Assembly: GCF_014947265.1 (NCBI RefSeq)
Contig: NZ_JADCNK010000002.1
Coordinates: forward strand, 186,001-250,000
Length of the DNA: 64,000 nt
Direction: 5' to 3'
From: Pedobacter sp014947265
GTDB lineage: Bacteria > Bacteroidota > Bacteroidia > Sphingobacteriales > Sphingobacteriaceae
Shown in pieces: positions 24,643 through 34,584 of the stretch; position 1 is the first letter of the stretch; every line of letters begins with the position of its first letter. The position numbers were made by a program, and so were the translations under genes. The notes below the pieces were generated by a model, which made no database searches, had not been told where the DNA came from, and worked only from the letters and a program-made list of their open reading frames with translations.

Positions 24643-27600
24643 ATGAAAGCGCTCAACTATTCAAACACCATGGCATTTTTTAGAAATAGATATGTTTATC
24701 TGATTTTATGCTTTTTTACGACCAACGTTGTAAAATCGCAGATCAGGGTGCCAAAAGAGCGTGTAAGTGAAATGAAGGCTAACTTCCTCCTTCCAAAGGA
24801 TAGCTATAAACCTGGGGTATACTGGTATTTTATGGATGGGAACCTTTCTAAAGAATCGATAAGCAAAGATCTCGAATCTATGAACAAAGCCGGTATCGGT
24901 AACCTGGTTTTTCTGGAAGTTAATGTGGGCATACCCCGCGGCAAAGTAGATTTTTTAAGCAAGCAGTGGATCAGTCTTTTTGCACATGCAGAAAGAGAAG
25001 CCAGGCGGCTTGGCATTGAGATCACTTTAGGTATTGGACCGGGGTGGACAGGAAGTGGTGGACCCTGGGTAAAAGCCGAGGAATCTATGCAGCATCTTGT
25101 TTCCAGTCAGGTAGTGGTTTCATCGGCAGATAAAGGCAAGATTATGCTGCCAGTTCCTAAGCCTAAAAGGCCATTTTTCGGTGAAGACAATCTCACCGTT
25201 GATTTTAAAAAGGACTGGATGGCTTATTATAAGGATGTGGCGGTGCTAGCTTTTCCTTTTGAAGAACAAACAACCAAAATAGCGGATATTGATGAAAAGG
25301 CCCTTTACTACCGTGCACCTTATAGTTCTGGAACGGTAAAACCTTATCTTTCCTCCTCCTTTGCCATGCAGACAGGGAAAGGAATAGAAAAATCAGCTAT
25401 TTTGGACCTCACTTCCAAAATGTCCTCAGATGGTTCGCTCAACTGGACCCCGCCGTCTGGCAAATGGATGGTTATGCGCTTCGGTGCACGCAATAACGGG
25501 GCGATTACGAGGCCCGCACCCGTTCCGGGTATTGGCTTTGAATCTGATAAATTCGATACACTCGCTTTAAACCATCATTTGGATACCTATGTGGGTAAAC
25601 TGTTGAGCAGTATAAACAAAACTAGGAAAGATGTACCGGGTGGGCTTAAGCGGCTGCATATGGACAGCTGGGAAATGGGCGCACAGAACTGGACAGGCAG
25701 TTTTCGACAGGCTTTTATCAAAAGCAGGGGCTACGATCCGCTAAAGTATTTTCCTGTCTATTCAGGAAATATTGTCGGAGGTTTGCAAGAGAGCGAACGC
25801 TTTTTATGGGACCTGAGAGAGACTGCTCAGGAACTTATCCTGAAAAACCACGCAGAACAGGTAAAAGCCTATGCGCACCGTCATGGCTTATCCCTTTCCA
25901 TCGAGCCTTATGATATGAACCCAACCGCCGATCTTCGGCTGGGAGCGGTGGCAGATGTACCCATGGCCGAATTCTGGAGTAAGGGATTTGGATTCAATTC
26001 TACTTATAGTGTTATTGAGGCCACTTCGATAGGTCATGTGATGGGGCATTCGCTTATTCCGGCAGAAGCTTTTACTGCTCAGGATAATGAGGGATGGAAA
26101 CAACATCCAGCCAGTATGAAAGACCAGGGAGACTGGGCATTTGCAGCTGGTGTGAACCGCTTTGTATACCACACCTTTCAGAATCAGTTTTTGCCAGATT
26201 CGCTCAAACCTGGTGCGACAATGGGGCCATATGGAGTACATTGGGACAGAAACCAGACCTGGTGGCCCATGGTAAATGCTTATCATACCTATGTAAGCAG
26301 ATGCCAGTACCTGTTGCAGCAGGGAAGAACCGTTGCCGACATTCTTTATCTCACTCCCGAAGGTTCACCACATGTGTTTGTACCCCCTTCTTCTGCGCTT
26401 AGAGGCGATACCCTGGCCGATCGCAGGGGTTATAATTTTGATGGGTGTGCGCCTGCACAGCTTATGAAAGCGCATGTAGAAAACCGCTATATTGTATTTC
26501 CAAGCGGTGCCAGATACCGCATAATGGTACTTCCCGAAAGTGAAACCATGACACCCGAACTGCTTACCAAAATTTCATCACTGATCGGCAACGGCGCAAC
26601 CATTATCGGCAACCCACCAAAGCGTTCACCGAGTTTGATAGGTTATCCCGGTTGTGATCAGCAGATTAAAAAGATCGTTCGCGAAATATGGGGGCAGGGG
26701 CAATTGCCCAAAACGCAGGAGGCAAAACGTTACGGTAAAGGAACAATCTTCTGGGGAGAAGCGTTACGTAAACAACAGGACCATCTTTATCCTCATTACG
26801 GGCAAACAGCTGAGGTACTGCATAAATTACTATTGGAAGAGGATTTCGTTACAACGGCACCTGTAAGATATACCCATCGTAACAATGGGAATTGGGACAT
26901 TTATTTCCTTTCGAATACCAGCGATAGCGCTATCAGTTTTAAAGCTGCTTTCAGGTCGGTAAAAGGCGCTCCGGAGATTTGGGATGCGGTTACTGCTAAG
27001 ATTAAACAGGTAAGTGATTTCACAGTTACCAAAACAAAAACAATGATCCCGATAGCATTGGCGCCCTATCAGAGCTGCTTTGTGGTGTTTTCAAAGGAAA
27101 ATCGCAATAGGCAGTTAGCTGGTCTGCGTGAAACACAGCACCAGGAACTGCTTACCCTCAAAGGACCATGGGAAGTTAATTTTGACCCGAAATGGGGAGG
27201 GCCAGAAAAAGTGGTTTTTGATTCCCTATCTGATTGGTCTAAAAACAAACTTGAAGGTATCAAATATTATTCAGGGATTGCGGCCTACCACAAAACTTTT
27301 GATTTTAAAGCAGGTAAGCCTAAAGGAGCAATCTATCTGGAGCTTGGAAAGGTGAAAAACCTTGCCCGGGTAAGCCTTAATGGGAAAGTGGTTGGCGTGT
27401 TATGGACGCCACCTTGGAAAATCGATATTTCCACTCAGGTTAAACCAGGAAAAAACGAACTCGCTATAGAAATTGCCAATCTTTGGGCAAACCGGCTGAT
27501 CGGCGATGAAGCAAAACCCGATGATGGGATAGCCGATGGTCAATGGCCGCAATGGTTATTAAATAGCAAGCCACGAACCAGTGGAAGATTTACCTTTACC

Positions 27601-27711
27601 ACATCTAAGCAATATAGTTCAGATTCACCTTTATTGGAATCTGGACTTTTAGGTCCGGTACGGATTATAAATGAAAGCATAAATATCAAAAAAGAAGTTA
27701 AACCCAGGTAA
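24643..27711 (+). CDS. Glycoside hydrolase family 106 alpha-L-rhamnosidase
   Basis: A 1022-residue secreted protein. The hydrophobic stretch 'VYLILCFFTTNVVKS' serves as signal; Met10 (24670) is an equally good start. The GH106 core is recognisable from 'VYWYFMDGNLSKESISKDLE', 'GIEITLGIGPGWTGSGGPWV', 'LKRLHMDSWEMGAQNW' (conserved acidic residue), 'IPAEAFTAQ' and 'GVNRFVYHTFQNQF'. A C-terminal carbohydrate-binding-like jelly roll (about 875-1010) follows. The family removes terminal alpha-L-rhamnose from rhamnogalacturonan and related glycans. It begins a second transcription unit of the PUL, after the higBA insertion. Confidence 0.9.
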   Translation: MKALNYSNTMAFFRNRYVYLILCFFTTNVVKSQIRVPKERVSEMKANFLLPKDSYKPGVYWYFMDGNLSKESISKDLESMNKAGIGNLVFLEVNVGIPRGKVDFLSKQWISLFAHAEREARRLGIEITLGIGPGWTGSGGPWVKAEESMQHLVSSQVVVSSADKGKIMLPVPKPKRPFFGEDNLTVDFKKDWMAYYKDVAVLAFPFEEQTTKIADIDEKALYYRAPYSSGTVKPYLSSSFAMQTGKGIEKSAILDLTSKMSSDGSLNWTPPSGKWMVMRFGARNNGAITRPAPVPGIGFESDKFDTLALNHHLDTYVGKLLSSINKTRKDVPGGLKRLHMDSWEMGAQNWTGSFRQAFIKSRGYDPLKYFPVYSGNIVGGLQESERFLWDLRETAQELILKNHAEQVKAYAHRHGLSLSIEPYDMNPTADLRLGAVADVPMAEFWSKGFGFNSTYSVIEATSIGHVMGHSLIPAEAFTAQDNEGWKQHPASMKDQGDWAFAAGVNRFVYHTFQNQFLPDSLKPGATMGPYGVHWDRNQTWWPMVNAYHTYVSRCQYLLQQGRTVADILYLTPEGSPHVFVPPSSALRGDTLADRRGYNFDGCAPAQLMKAHVENRYIVFPSGARYRIMVLPESETMTPELLTKISSLIGNGATIIGNPPKRSPSLIGYPGCDQQIKKIVREIWGQGQLPKTQEAKRYGKGTIFWGEALRKQQDHLYPHYGQTAEVLHKLLLEEDFVTTAPVRYTHRNNGNWDIYFLSNTSDSAISFKAAFRSVKGAPEIWDAVTAKIKQVSDFTVTKTKTMIPIALAPYQSCFVVFSKENRNRQLAGLRETQHQELLTLKGPWEVNFDPKWGGPEKVVFDSLSDWSKNKLEGIKYYSGIAAYHKTFDFKAGKPKGAIYLELGKVKNLARVSLNGKVVGVLWTPPWKIDISTQVKPGKNELAIEIANLWANRLIGDEAKPDDGIADGQWPQWLLNSKPRTSGRFTFTTSKQYSSDSPLLESGLLGPVRIINESINIKKEVKPR

Positions 27712-27783
27712 TGTCCCTTTAGCGCAATAACAATTTTGAAATCGTGCCAGCAACTGGCCTTTAGTACAAAAACTAAATATAAA

Positions 27784-29289
27784 ATGAAGTCTTTAAAATA
27801 CCTAATATTAGCGATAACAGTTAAACTGCTCCTGATCGCGAATCTTTTATCTGCACAGGTTATTATAGAGCCTGTAATTGCCGGAGACTTTGCCGATCCA
27901 TCCATTATCCGGGCCAATAATCAATATTACGCCGTGGGTACTTCGTCTGAATGGGCACCTCATTTTCCGATCTATAGCTCAAAAGATCTGCTGAACTGGA
28001 AACAGAAAGGTTATATTTTTGAGAAGGCCCCAGCATGGACATCGGGTTCGTTTTGGGCACCGGAATACGATTATCATGATAAAACCTATTTCATTTATTA
28101 TACTGCGAGAAGGCAAAAGGACAACGTTTCATGCATTGGTGTGGCCACTTCAAAATATCCCGATAGGGGCTTTATTGATCAGGGTATTATTATCGATTAT
28201 GGAAAAGAAGCAATCGATGCATTTGTTTACCTTGACGGCAATACGCGTTACATTACCTTTAAAGCTTATGGTTTAGATAATCGTCCAATTGAGGTTTTGG
28301 CCTGTAAGCTAGCCAAAAACGGACTTAAAGTAGAAGGAGAACCATTTTCTTTGCTTAAAGATGATCAAAAGATTGGTTTGGAAGGGCAGAGTATCCTGAA
28401 AAAAGATGGCTATTATTATCTTTTTTATTCTGCCGGAAACTGCTGTGGCGCACAATGCGATTATAATGTAAGGGTGGCCAGATCAAAATCTTTTGCCGGA
28501 CCATACGAGCTTTATGCTGCCAATCCCCTGTTAATGGAAAATGAATACTGGAAATGTTCAGGACACGGTACGTTTGTAAAAGCTGCAGATGGAAAAGATT
28601 ATTACCTCTACCATGCCTACAATAAAAAGACCAATATTTTCTCGGGAAGACAGGGCATGTTAGCCCAATTGAGCTGGCCATCGAAAGGTGGATGGCCGGT
28701 TTTAAAAGAACAATCAGGTCCAAGCCTTAACCGGGATTTGAAACTGAACTTCACGAGGCCGCAGATAGATAAAAATTGGCAATGGGATTTTAGAAACTCA
28801 ACGCCAGGAATTTCGCAAAAGAACGGGCAGCTTCATTTATCCGGGATTATTAATAAAGATAACCTAAGCGGGATAGCATTAACCGTTAGACCTATATCAG
28901 CAACTTTTGACGCGACTACGACAGTAACAAATACCAATAATGCACTAAAAGGTTTAGTGTATTATGGCGATGCAGGCTCGGCTATAGGCATTGGCATAGC
29001 TGGAAATGAAATAGAATTTTGGAAAGTAGAAAATAAAACCAGAACAGTGATTGCAAAGGTGGAAATACCAAAAACAGTTCCGGTTGAGTTTAAAATGAAA
29101 ACCGCAGATGATTTAAGCCTGCTTGTATTTTTCAGGAAACCTAATGAAGAATGGCAAAATGTTCAGGCAAAGGAAAAAATTACGGTTAACTTTTTACCAC
29201 AATGGGATAGAAGTCCACGTATTGGTCTTCATTTTAATGGAAGTGTTGGTCAGGATGCTGACTTTTCCACTTTTGAATTAAAGTATTGA
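27784..29289 (+). CDS. GH43 enzyme with C-terminal beta-sandwich domain
   Basis: The start at 27784 ('MKSLKYLILAITVKLLLIAN') gives a clean signal peptide ending 'LLSAQ'; the ATG at 27736 adds 16 unlikely residues. The GH43 propeller covers about 28-330 with Asp38 ('GDFADPSII'), Asp145 ('AIDAFVY') and Glu200 ('GLEGQSIL'). A 'NCCGAQCDY' segment (219-227) near the active site may bind metal or form a disulfide. Residues ~340-500 form a beta-sandwich accessory domain of the xylosidase C-terminal type. Probably an exo-arabinofuranosidase or xylosidase, co-transcribed with GH106 72 bases upstream. Confidence 0.9.
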   Translation: MKSLKYLILAITVKLLLIANLLSAQVIIEPVIAGDFADPSIIRANNQYYAVGTSSEWAPHFPIYSSKDLLNWKQKGYIFEKAPAWTSGSFWAPEYDYHDKTYFIYYTARRQKDNVSCIGVATSKYPDRGFIDQGIIIDYGKEAIDAFVYLDGNTRYITFKAYGLDNRPIEVLACKLAKNGLKVEGEPFSLLKDDQKIGLEGQSILKKDGYYYLFYSAGNCCGAQCDYNVRVARSKSFAGPYELYAANPLLMENEYWKCSGHGTFVKAADGKDYYLYHAYNKKTNIFSGRQGMLAQLSWPSKGGWPVLKEQSGPSLNRDLKLNFTRPQIDKNWQWDFRNSTPGISQKNGQLHLSGIINKDNLSGIALTVRPISATFDATTTVTNTNNALKGLVYYGDAGSAIGIGIAGNEIEFWKVENKTRTVIAKVEIPKTVPVEFKMKTADDLSLLVFFRKPNEEWQNVQAKEKITVNFLPQWDRSPRIGLHFNGSVGQDADFSTFELKY

Positions 29290-29298
29290 TTTTTGTGC

Positions 29299-29320
29299 CG
29301 TCAGATGTTACCATCTGACG
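29299..29320 (+). terminator. Hairpin terminator after the last PUL gene
   Basis: CGTCAGATG, the loop TTAC and CATCTGACG form a perfect 9-bp stem 10 bases after the GH43 stop. The T-tract is weak (AATTTGAATTTC), so it may also be a repeat element. Confidence 0.5.
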
Positions 29321-29413
29321 AATTTGAATTTCTGTTTATGGTGCAGTGAGATACCACTAAGAATCCGATGAAAAACGGAACTCACATATTGCATGACAAA
29401 AAAACGAAGGTTA

Positions 29414-30409
29414 TTATGCCCTCGCCAGCCTGAACTCATTATAACACATTATAATATTAAACCCGAGGAAAATGATGGACTCCGAACTCACCTTCAATCT
29501 ATTGATATCAACTCCTAAAATAGAAGAAATAAACAGCGTAGAGAAAACCAGTATCGCACTCAAAAATATGCTGATAAAAGCCGAATGTAGCAACATTGTA
29601 ATCCTGAATAGGTTTGCCTGAAAGAAATATTCGGGGTTGCGGATCATCTGTACCAGGTTAACGATAATGAAAAAGCCGATAAGCACCACGTAAATGTTCA
29701 TATAGGGCGTGGCATTATCCCATGCCAACAAGTTAAAATATCCTTTCGAAGTGAAATAAATAATAATTCCGAGGCAAATCAGGGTTTTAAAGGCCATCCA
29801 GAATTTTTTGCCCGAAAGCAGGAGGTATAATTTAGGGTATTTAACGCTATCGACATGATCAGCGATTCTCAATAATTTAGCAGATGGAGGTATAAAGGGA
29901 TTAAACGCGCCTAACAGTATAAGCATAATGGTGCTCATAAACTGAAAAATGGCATCACTGATCAACCGCTCCATTTTTTCCTGATTAAGTAAGGTATCGT
30001 TCGAATAGGTAAATATCGATAACGAGATGAGTATAATAACCACATAGTGAAATATTACACCCGCATAATTACTTAAACCGGGTTTGTTTAATCGCTGGCC
30101 TTCGGTATTCTGCTGTTTGTTACTTGATGAGAATTTAGCAGATAGCGATTTAAGCGAATCGGCTGTGCCCCTTGCCATCAGGGCAATGGCAAGCACAAAA
30201 ATTCCTATACCAATAATAAAAAAGGCTATACCTGCGGCCTCAAAGCTGTGTAGCCCAAGGAGAAAAATAACCGCCCCAATGCCAAGCGCTAAATGTTTGT
30301 ATTTGATTTTGGTAAAACCATGCATGTTGAGCAGTTGGGTGTAAAATAATCCAAATGCAGCACCTATTGCGATGGCCATTAACAGTTTTTCTGTGATATT
30401 TCCGGGCAT
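29414..30409 (-). CDS. Multi-pass membrane protein of unknown function
   Basis: A 331-residue protein with about eight hydrophobic helices: a group of three in the first 85 residues, a polar linker ('SSSNKQQNTEGQRLNK'), then helices about 115-135, 150-170, 205-225, 235-255, 265-290 and 300-325. I recognise no family motif. It is monocistronic or the last gene of a minus-strand group with the acetyltransferase 40 bases upstream. Inner-membrane location is clear; function is not. Confidence 0.75.
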   Translation of the reverse strand: MPGNITEKLLMAIAIGAAFGLFYTQLLNMHGFTKIKYKHLALGIGAVIFLLGLHSFEAAGIAFFIIGIGIFVLAIALMARGTADSLKSLSAKFSSSNKQQNTEGQRLNKPGLSNYAGVIFHYVVIILISLSIFTYSNDTLLNQEKMERLISDAIFQFMSTIMLILLGAFNPFIPPSAKLLRIADHVDSVKYPKLYLLLSGKKFWMAFKTLICLGIIIYFTSKGYFNLLAWDNATPYMNIYVVLIGFFIIVNLVQMIRNPEYFFQANLFRITMLLHSAFISIFLSAILVFSTLFISSILGVDINRLKVSSESIIFLGFNIIMCYNEFRLARA

Positions 30410-30449
30410 AGTTTAGATGAAAAGTTGTTTGCTAACGATAATCAAATTT

Positions 30450-30893
30450 TTACTGCTGTAGGGCCATAGAAAGTATAGGAAAAGGTTTTCCTGCTCCATC
30501 CTGCTCACTCCGTTCGAAGGTTACAAAACCAAGCTTTTCATAAAAACCTACTGCTTGTTCATTTTGCTCATTTACATCTACCGTATTGACATCATGTTTA
30601 TCTCTAGCAAAATCAATCAATGTTTTACCGAGTCCTTTTCCCCTGGCATCGGGATGGATAAAGAGCATCTGGATCGATTTTTTGTTGATGCCTATAAAAC
30701 CCATCACCTCTTTTTCAAAATTAACAGCGTATAACCTTACCTGATCAAAATATTCAGTTAAAATCAGCGAGCGGTAGGTCATAATATCATTTTCAGAAAG
30801 AAAATGGTGTGTTGCCCTTACAGAACTTTCCCATACTGTAATCAGTTTTTCGTACTCCTTTCTACCTGCAGCTACAATTATTGCTTCTTTCAT
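30450..30893 (-). CDS. GNAT-family N-acetyltransferase
   Basis: A 147-residue protein with the GNAT fold. The acetyl-CoA binding loop is seen as 'LFIHPDARGKGLGKTLIDFA' (motif A, R/Q-x-x-G-x-G/A) and the closing strand as 'NEQNEQAVGFYEKLGFV'. Residues 'WESSVRATHHFLSENDI' near the N-terminus are common in the small-molecule acetyltransferases of this type. The acetyl acceptor is unknown. Confidence 0.88.
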   Translation of the reverse strand: MKEAIIVAAGRKEYEKLITVWESSVRATHHFLSENDIMTYRSLILTEYFDQVRLYAVNFEKEVMGFIGINKKSIQMLFIHPDARGKGLGKTLIDFARDKHDVNTVDVNEQNEQAVGFYEKLGFVTFERSEQDGAGKPFPILSMALQQ

Positions 30894-31126
30894 TCAATGA
30901 ATATTAAATTATTTTTTTCCTGTATTTAAGGTGCAAAGTATTCGTTAAACGTTAAATGCGGTGAAAAGTTTGCGCACTAACATAAAGCATTTTGCGTCAC
31001 GGAATGAGCTTAGGTGATCTCAGGTGGCTAAGGTGGTCAGAAAATATTGAATAATTAAAGTCTTAAGATTTTTTACCAATAAGAAATTAAGGTTGTTGAG
31101 AATTTTACCGGAATATCCATTCCATC

Positions 31127-31942
31127 TTAAGCCTTCCATGTCATCACCTTTAATTCGTCACCCACACTAATTACCCCACTTTGCTGGTGCAGTAAATTTT
31201 GCCCGAATAGGATTTTTTTACCAACTGTACGGTAACCGGCCAATGTCCTCAATGGTTCCTGTCCTTTTTCGCCTGTTTGCTGATCAATGGTAATGAGTAC
31301 ACATCTTGCACAGGGTTTTACCGCCGAAAATAGAATCTTGCCAATGTAAAATGCTTTAAAACTGTCTTCAATGTGAGGCTCCCCGCCTGTAAAAACAAAA
31401 TTTGGACGGAAACGATCCATTTTTATCGGGTTTTCGAGTTTTTCATTTAGCCCGTTAAGCGAAGATTGGCCTATGATAAGGCAAGGATAACCATCTGCAA
31501 AACTTACTACTTCATTGTGCGATGCATATCTTGGGTCTACCATTCTTTTCTCCGCCACCGGCATTTTTACCAGTTTTACTTTAAATTTCAGGAAATCAGA
31601 AAACCAGTTGCTTACCCCGGTATTTACTTCAGTGCCAAAAGTGGTATCATTCCAGATTACAACCGGAATCTGTATACCGTTATCTTCCTGCAGATCAAAA
31701 GATATGGTTTGGTTGCTGTTTATTTTATGTGATATGATCAGCCTGCCATTATTGATATTCACCGCAAGCAAGGCCAGTTCGAAATATTTTCTTTGTGTGA
31801 TAAATATGCCTTCTTCATCAACAAGCATCCATCTCCTGTCGTATTGTAGACCTTTTTCTTCTAATTGGGCTTTTTCAAGACTGATACCACCCAATGATTT
31901 AATAGGGTAGACATATAACCCGGAAAGGAAAAAAGTATTCAT
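31127..31942 (-). CDS. MOSC-domain protein (molybdenum cofactor sulfurase C-terminal-like)
   Basis: A 271-residue protein: an N-terminal MOSC_N beta-barrel (about 5-120, 'LYVYPIKSLGGISLEKAQLE', 'YDRRWMLVDEEG') and a C-terminal MOSC domain (about 130-268). The conserved cysteine of the family is in 'VKPCARCVLITID', followed by 'LRTLAGYRT' and 'FGQNLLH'. Members include mARC-type molybdenum-dependent reductases, which reduce N-hydroxylated compounds; this protein could bind molybdenum cofactor through that cysteine. It lies 11 bases downstream of the MscS gene, so the two are probably co-transcribed. Confidence 0.88.
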   Translation of the reverse strand: MNTFFLSGLYVYPIKSLGGISLEKAQLEEKGLQYDRRWMLVDEEGIFITQRKYFELALLAVNINNGRLIISHKINSNQTISFDLQEDNGIQIPVVIWNDTTFGTEVNTGVSNWFSDFLKFKVKLVKMPVAEKRMVDPRYASHNEVVSFADGYPCLIIGQSSLNGLNEKLENPIKMDRFRPNFVFTGGEPHIEDSFKAFYIGKILFSAVKPCARCVLITIDQQTGEKGQEPLRTLAGYRTVGKKILFGQNLLHQQSGVISVGDELKVMTWKA

Positions 31943-31953
31943 GCAATTTATTA

Positions 31954-34314
31954 TTATAAAATTTCAATTCCTTTTTGTTCGAAGGCTTCAAAAATCTGTG
32001 CATTGATCATGCTTTTGGTCAGATCAGCCTTTGAAATATCCTTACACCAGAAATAAATGTTGATTTTGCTGTTGATTTTGCTCACCGGACTGATCATGAT
32101 CACCGGTTCTTTGCTAATAAACACGTTGTCGTTTTCGCCTATAATTTCCCTGATCAGGTTGACTACATCGGTGGTATTAAATGGCTTGGCAATCGATAAA
32201 GAAATGTTTACGCGCATCTGGTTATTGCTCAGCGTCCAGTTAATAATGTTATTGGATAGGATGGCACCATTGGGAATGATGATTTCGGCACCCTCTTCGC
32301 TAAGCAGTGTACTCGCACGAACACCGATCTCTTTCACCCTGCCTTTTTTATCGCTTAGTTCTACAATATCGCCTATTCTGATGGTTTTATCAAAAATAAG
32401 GATAATCCCTGATACAAAATTGCTTACAATATTCTGTAAGCCCAACCCAATTCCAACGCCCAACGCACCCAGAATAACCGTTATTTTATCGATTGGTAGC
32501 CCGGAAGCTGCAACAGCGATTAAAAAGCCTCCAATTAATAACACCAAACGGGTTACCAGTAATTTCGAACGTTCTCCTTTGTTATCCTCAAAATTATCAT
32601 CGCCAGTATCGCCGAAGAAATAGGCAATGTATTTTTGCAAAAAGTTGGCAATCCAGATAATACCCAAAAACAATACAATGCCCCCAAAGGTAAAAGAGAA
32701 ACTGCCTATAGTTCTTTTTTCAGTAAGGACTTCCATTACCGACTCGTAGAGGCCATTAAATATATTCAGGTTGGTGGTAAATATTACAAACCAGATTAGG
32801 GTAGCACCAATACCTGTGAGCCTTTTAAGTCCTGATATTACAGGTAGCCAGTCAAAATATTCCGGAAATCCCTTCCGAATCCTGCTGCTTTTCATCTGCA
32901 ATAAAAAGGCTTCTACCAATACTTTGGCCAGAATGGTTAAGGATATGGCATTTAAAAGTGAGCTTACCCCGGTTGAATAAAAAATCTGCGTGAGGGTAAA
33001 GCGGCCAAATAAATTACAAAATGTGGCAATGATGGCAAAGCCAACATATATAAATCCTGTGATGAGGATCATTTTGTATTTTTTGGCTTTTTCATCGAGT
33101 ATTTTCCATACCATAACACCATAGGCAACTGAACTGGTAGTGAGGAATAACAGGAGCCAGCGCTGGTACCTGGGTGGCATACCCAAAAGACGTAAGAAAA
33201 CGGGTGCAAGAAGGAGTATCACAAATAAACACCAATAGTAAAATAACTTTGAGTTTAACCTTTTGCGGAAATATACAGTGAGCAAAATCGCGAGGATAAT
33301 CTCTACTGCTTCTATGTATAGTGCAGGCGCCCTCAAATCGAAAATAGGCGCCAGTGCAAAGAGCATAATGAAAGTGATTAAATAGGGCTGCGGACTGATC
33401 AGCGAAAAACCATCAAGTGTTTCTAAACGACCCCGCTGTTTTACGCTTCTAAAGTTGAAGAATACCCAGAAGAAAAATATGGTACAGGTAAAAAGTAACA
33501 AGATTCTGCTGCTCCTTGTATATATGAAATAATACCGCGATATTTCCTGCTCTCCTTTAATAAACCTGCGGAACCCCATACTTTTATTCGCCGGCTTGTT
33601 TACTGATTCCCATAAATAACGGCGCTCTTTACCAAAAGCTTTAATGCTCACCGCATCAAGCTGGCTATCGGTAAGATACATTAACTCTTTAATATTGATG
33701 AGATTGGAAGAAGTTCTGGCCTGTAGGTTATTGATTGATAAGGTAGTCGTTTTCAACAAGCTATCCATCACTAAACGTTTCTTCTTTAGTTCTGCAAATT
33801 CACTTTTAAACATAACCTGCACTGCAGGTACTGTAAACACTTTAATCAGTACGGTATCTTTACGCAGGTTAAGAATTTCGGTTTTTAATGCCCGTAATTC
33901 CTTTTCATATTCATCAAGGTCTGCTAAACAATCTTTGTTATTGCTTTGTAGTTCTGCCAATAAGGTTTGATCCATCTGCAGGTTTTGCAGATTTGGATAC
34001 CTGTCACGCTGTGTCAAGCGGCTTTTTAGCAGTGCCAGCGCGGCTTCATCCTGGATTAAATGTGCTTCTATAGGTTTGAGTTTCTTAAATGAACCAACCG
34101 TTACAGGCACTTTATTAACCGTTTCAAATACTTTTTCCAGGTGTGTAAGGTAATCGCCTTTGGTCAGTGTAGCAGAATCTGAAAGAATGGATACATCCTG
34201 CCCCTTATCTGCTAACCTGTCTTTTTGTGCAAATGCATTACCCGTAACAAGAAAGGTAAAAAGCAGGAGTATCAGATTTCGGAACAGTATCGGGAAATTA
34301 TTTATTGTTATCAT
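31954..34314 (-). CDS. MscS-family mechanosensitive channel, large form
   Basis: A 786-residue inner-membrane protein. Domains: signal peptide ('LLLFTFLVTGNAFAQ'), a periplasmic, partly coiled-coil region (about 40-270), a run of about ten membrane helices (about 275-620), and the MscS pore and cytoplasmic vestibule (about 620-786). The pore helix 'GALGVGIGLGLQNIVSNFVS' and the beta-domain 'IRIGDIVELSDKKGRVKEIG' are diagnostic. It releases solutes upon hypo-osmotic shock. The long periplasmic extension is like MscK/MscM-type members. It heads the unit with the MOSC gene. Confidence 0.9.
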   Translation of the reverse strand: MITINNFPILFRNLILLLFTFLVTGNAFAQKDRLADKGQDVSILSDSATLTKGDYLTHLEKVFETVNKVPVTVGSFKKLKPIEAHLIQDEAALALLKSRLTQRDRYPNLQNLQMDQTLLAELQSNNKDCLADLDEYEKELRALKTEILNLRKDTVLIKVFTVPAVQVMFKSEFAELKKKRLVMDSLLKTTTLSINNLQARTSSNLINIKELMYLTDSQLDAVSIKAFGKERRYLWESVNKPANKSMGFRRFIKGEQEISRYYFIYTRSSRILLLFTCTIFFFWVFFNFRSVKQRGRLETLDGFSLISPQPYLITFIMLFALAPIFDLRAPALYIEAVEIILAILLTVYFRKRLNSKLFYYWCLFVILLLAPVFLRLLGMPPRYQRWLLLFLTTSSVAYGVMVWKILDEKAKKYKMILITGFIYVGFAIIATFCNLFGRFTLTQIFYSTGVSSLLNAISLTILAKVLVEAFLLQMKSSRIRKGFPEYFDWLPVISGLKRLTGIGATLIWFVIFTTNLNIFNGLYESVMEVLTEKRTIGSFSFTFGGIVLFLGIIWIANFLQKYIAYFFGDTGDDNFEDNKGERSKLLVTRLVLLIGGFLIAVAASGLPIDKITVILGALGVGIGLGLQNIVSNFVSGIILIFDKTIRIGDIVELSDKKGRVKEIGVRASTLLSEEGAEIIIPNGAILSNNIINWTLSNNQMRVNISLSIAKPFNTTDVVNLIREIIGENDNVFISKEPVIMISPVSKINSKINIYFWCKDISKADLTKSMINAQIFEAFEQKGIEIL

Positions 34315-34584
34315 TGGATTTAAAGCAGTATTGAGATATTCCTTTTAAGGATATATATCGCCAAAAATAAGGATTAGAATTGATTTTACGTCCGGTGGTT
34401 TTGGCTATTTCATTTATACTGAACCTTTAAAAATGTCAGAGCATTAATGACAGAGAGAATTTTATAAAAATAATACTGGAGTTCAATAAAAATTAAATAA
34501 TTTCAATTAACATTTGCTGCCATTTATAACAGTTGCCAGCTAAAAAATAAATAAAAGCCGTAGGAAATTTACCATAAACAATCG

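Noticed and set aside
24804..27263. Minus-strand ORFs inside the GH106 gene
   Set aside because: They are antisense shadows of a well-supported coding region.
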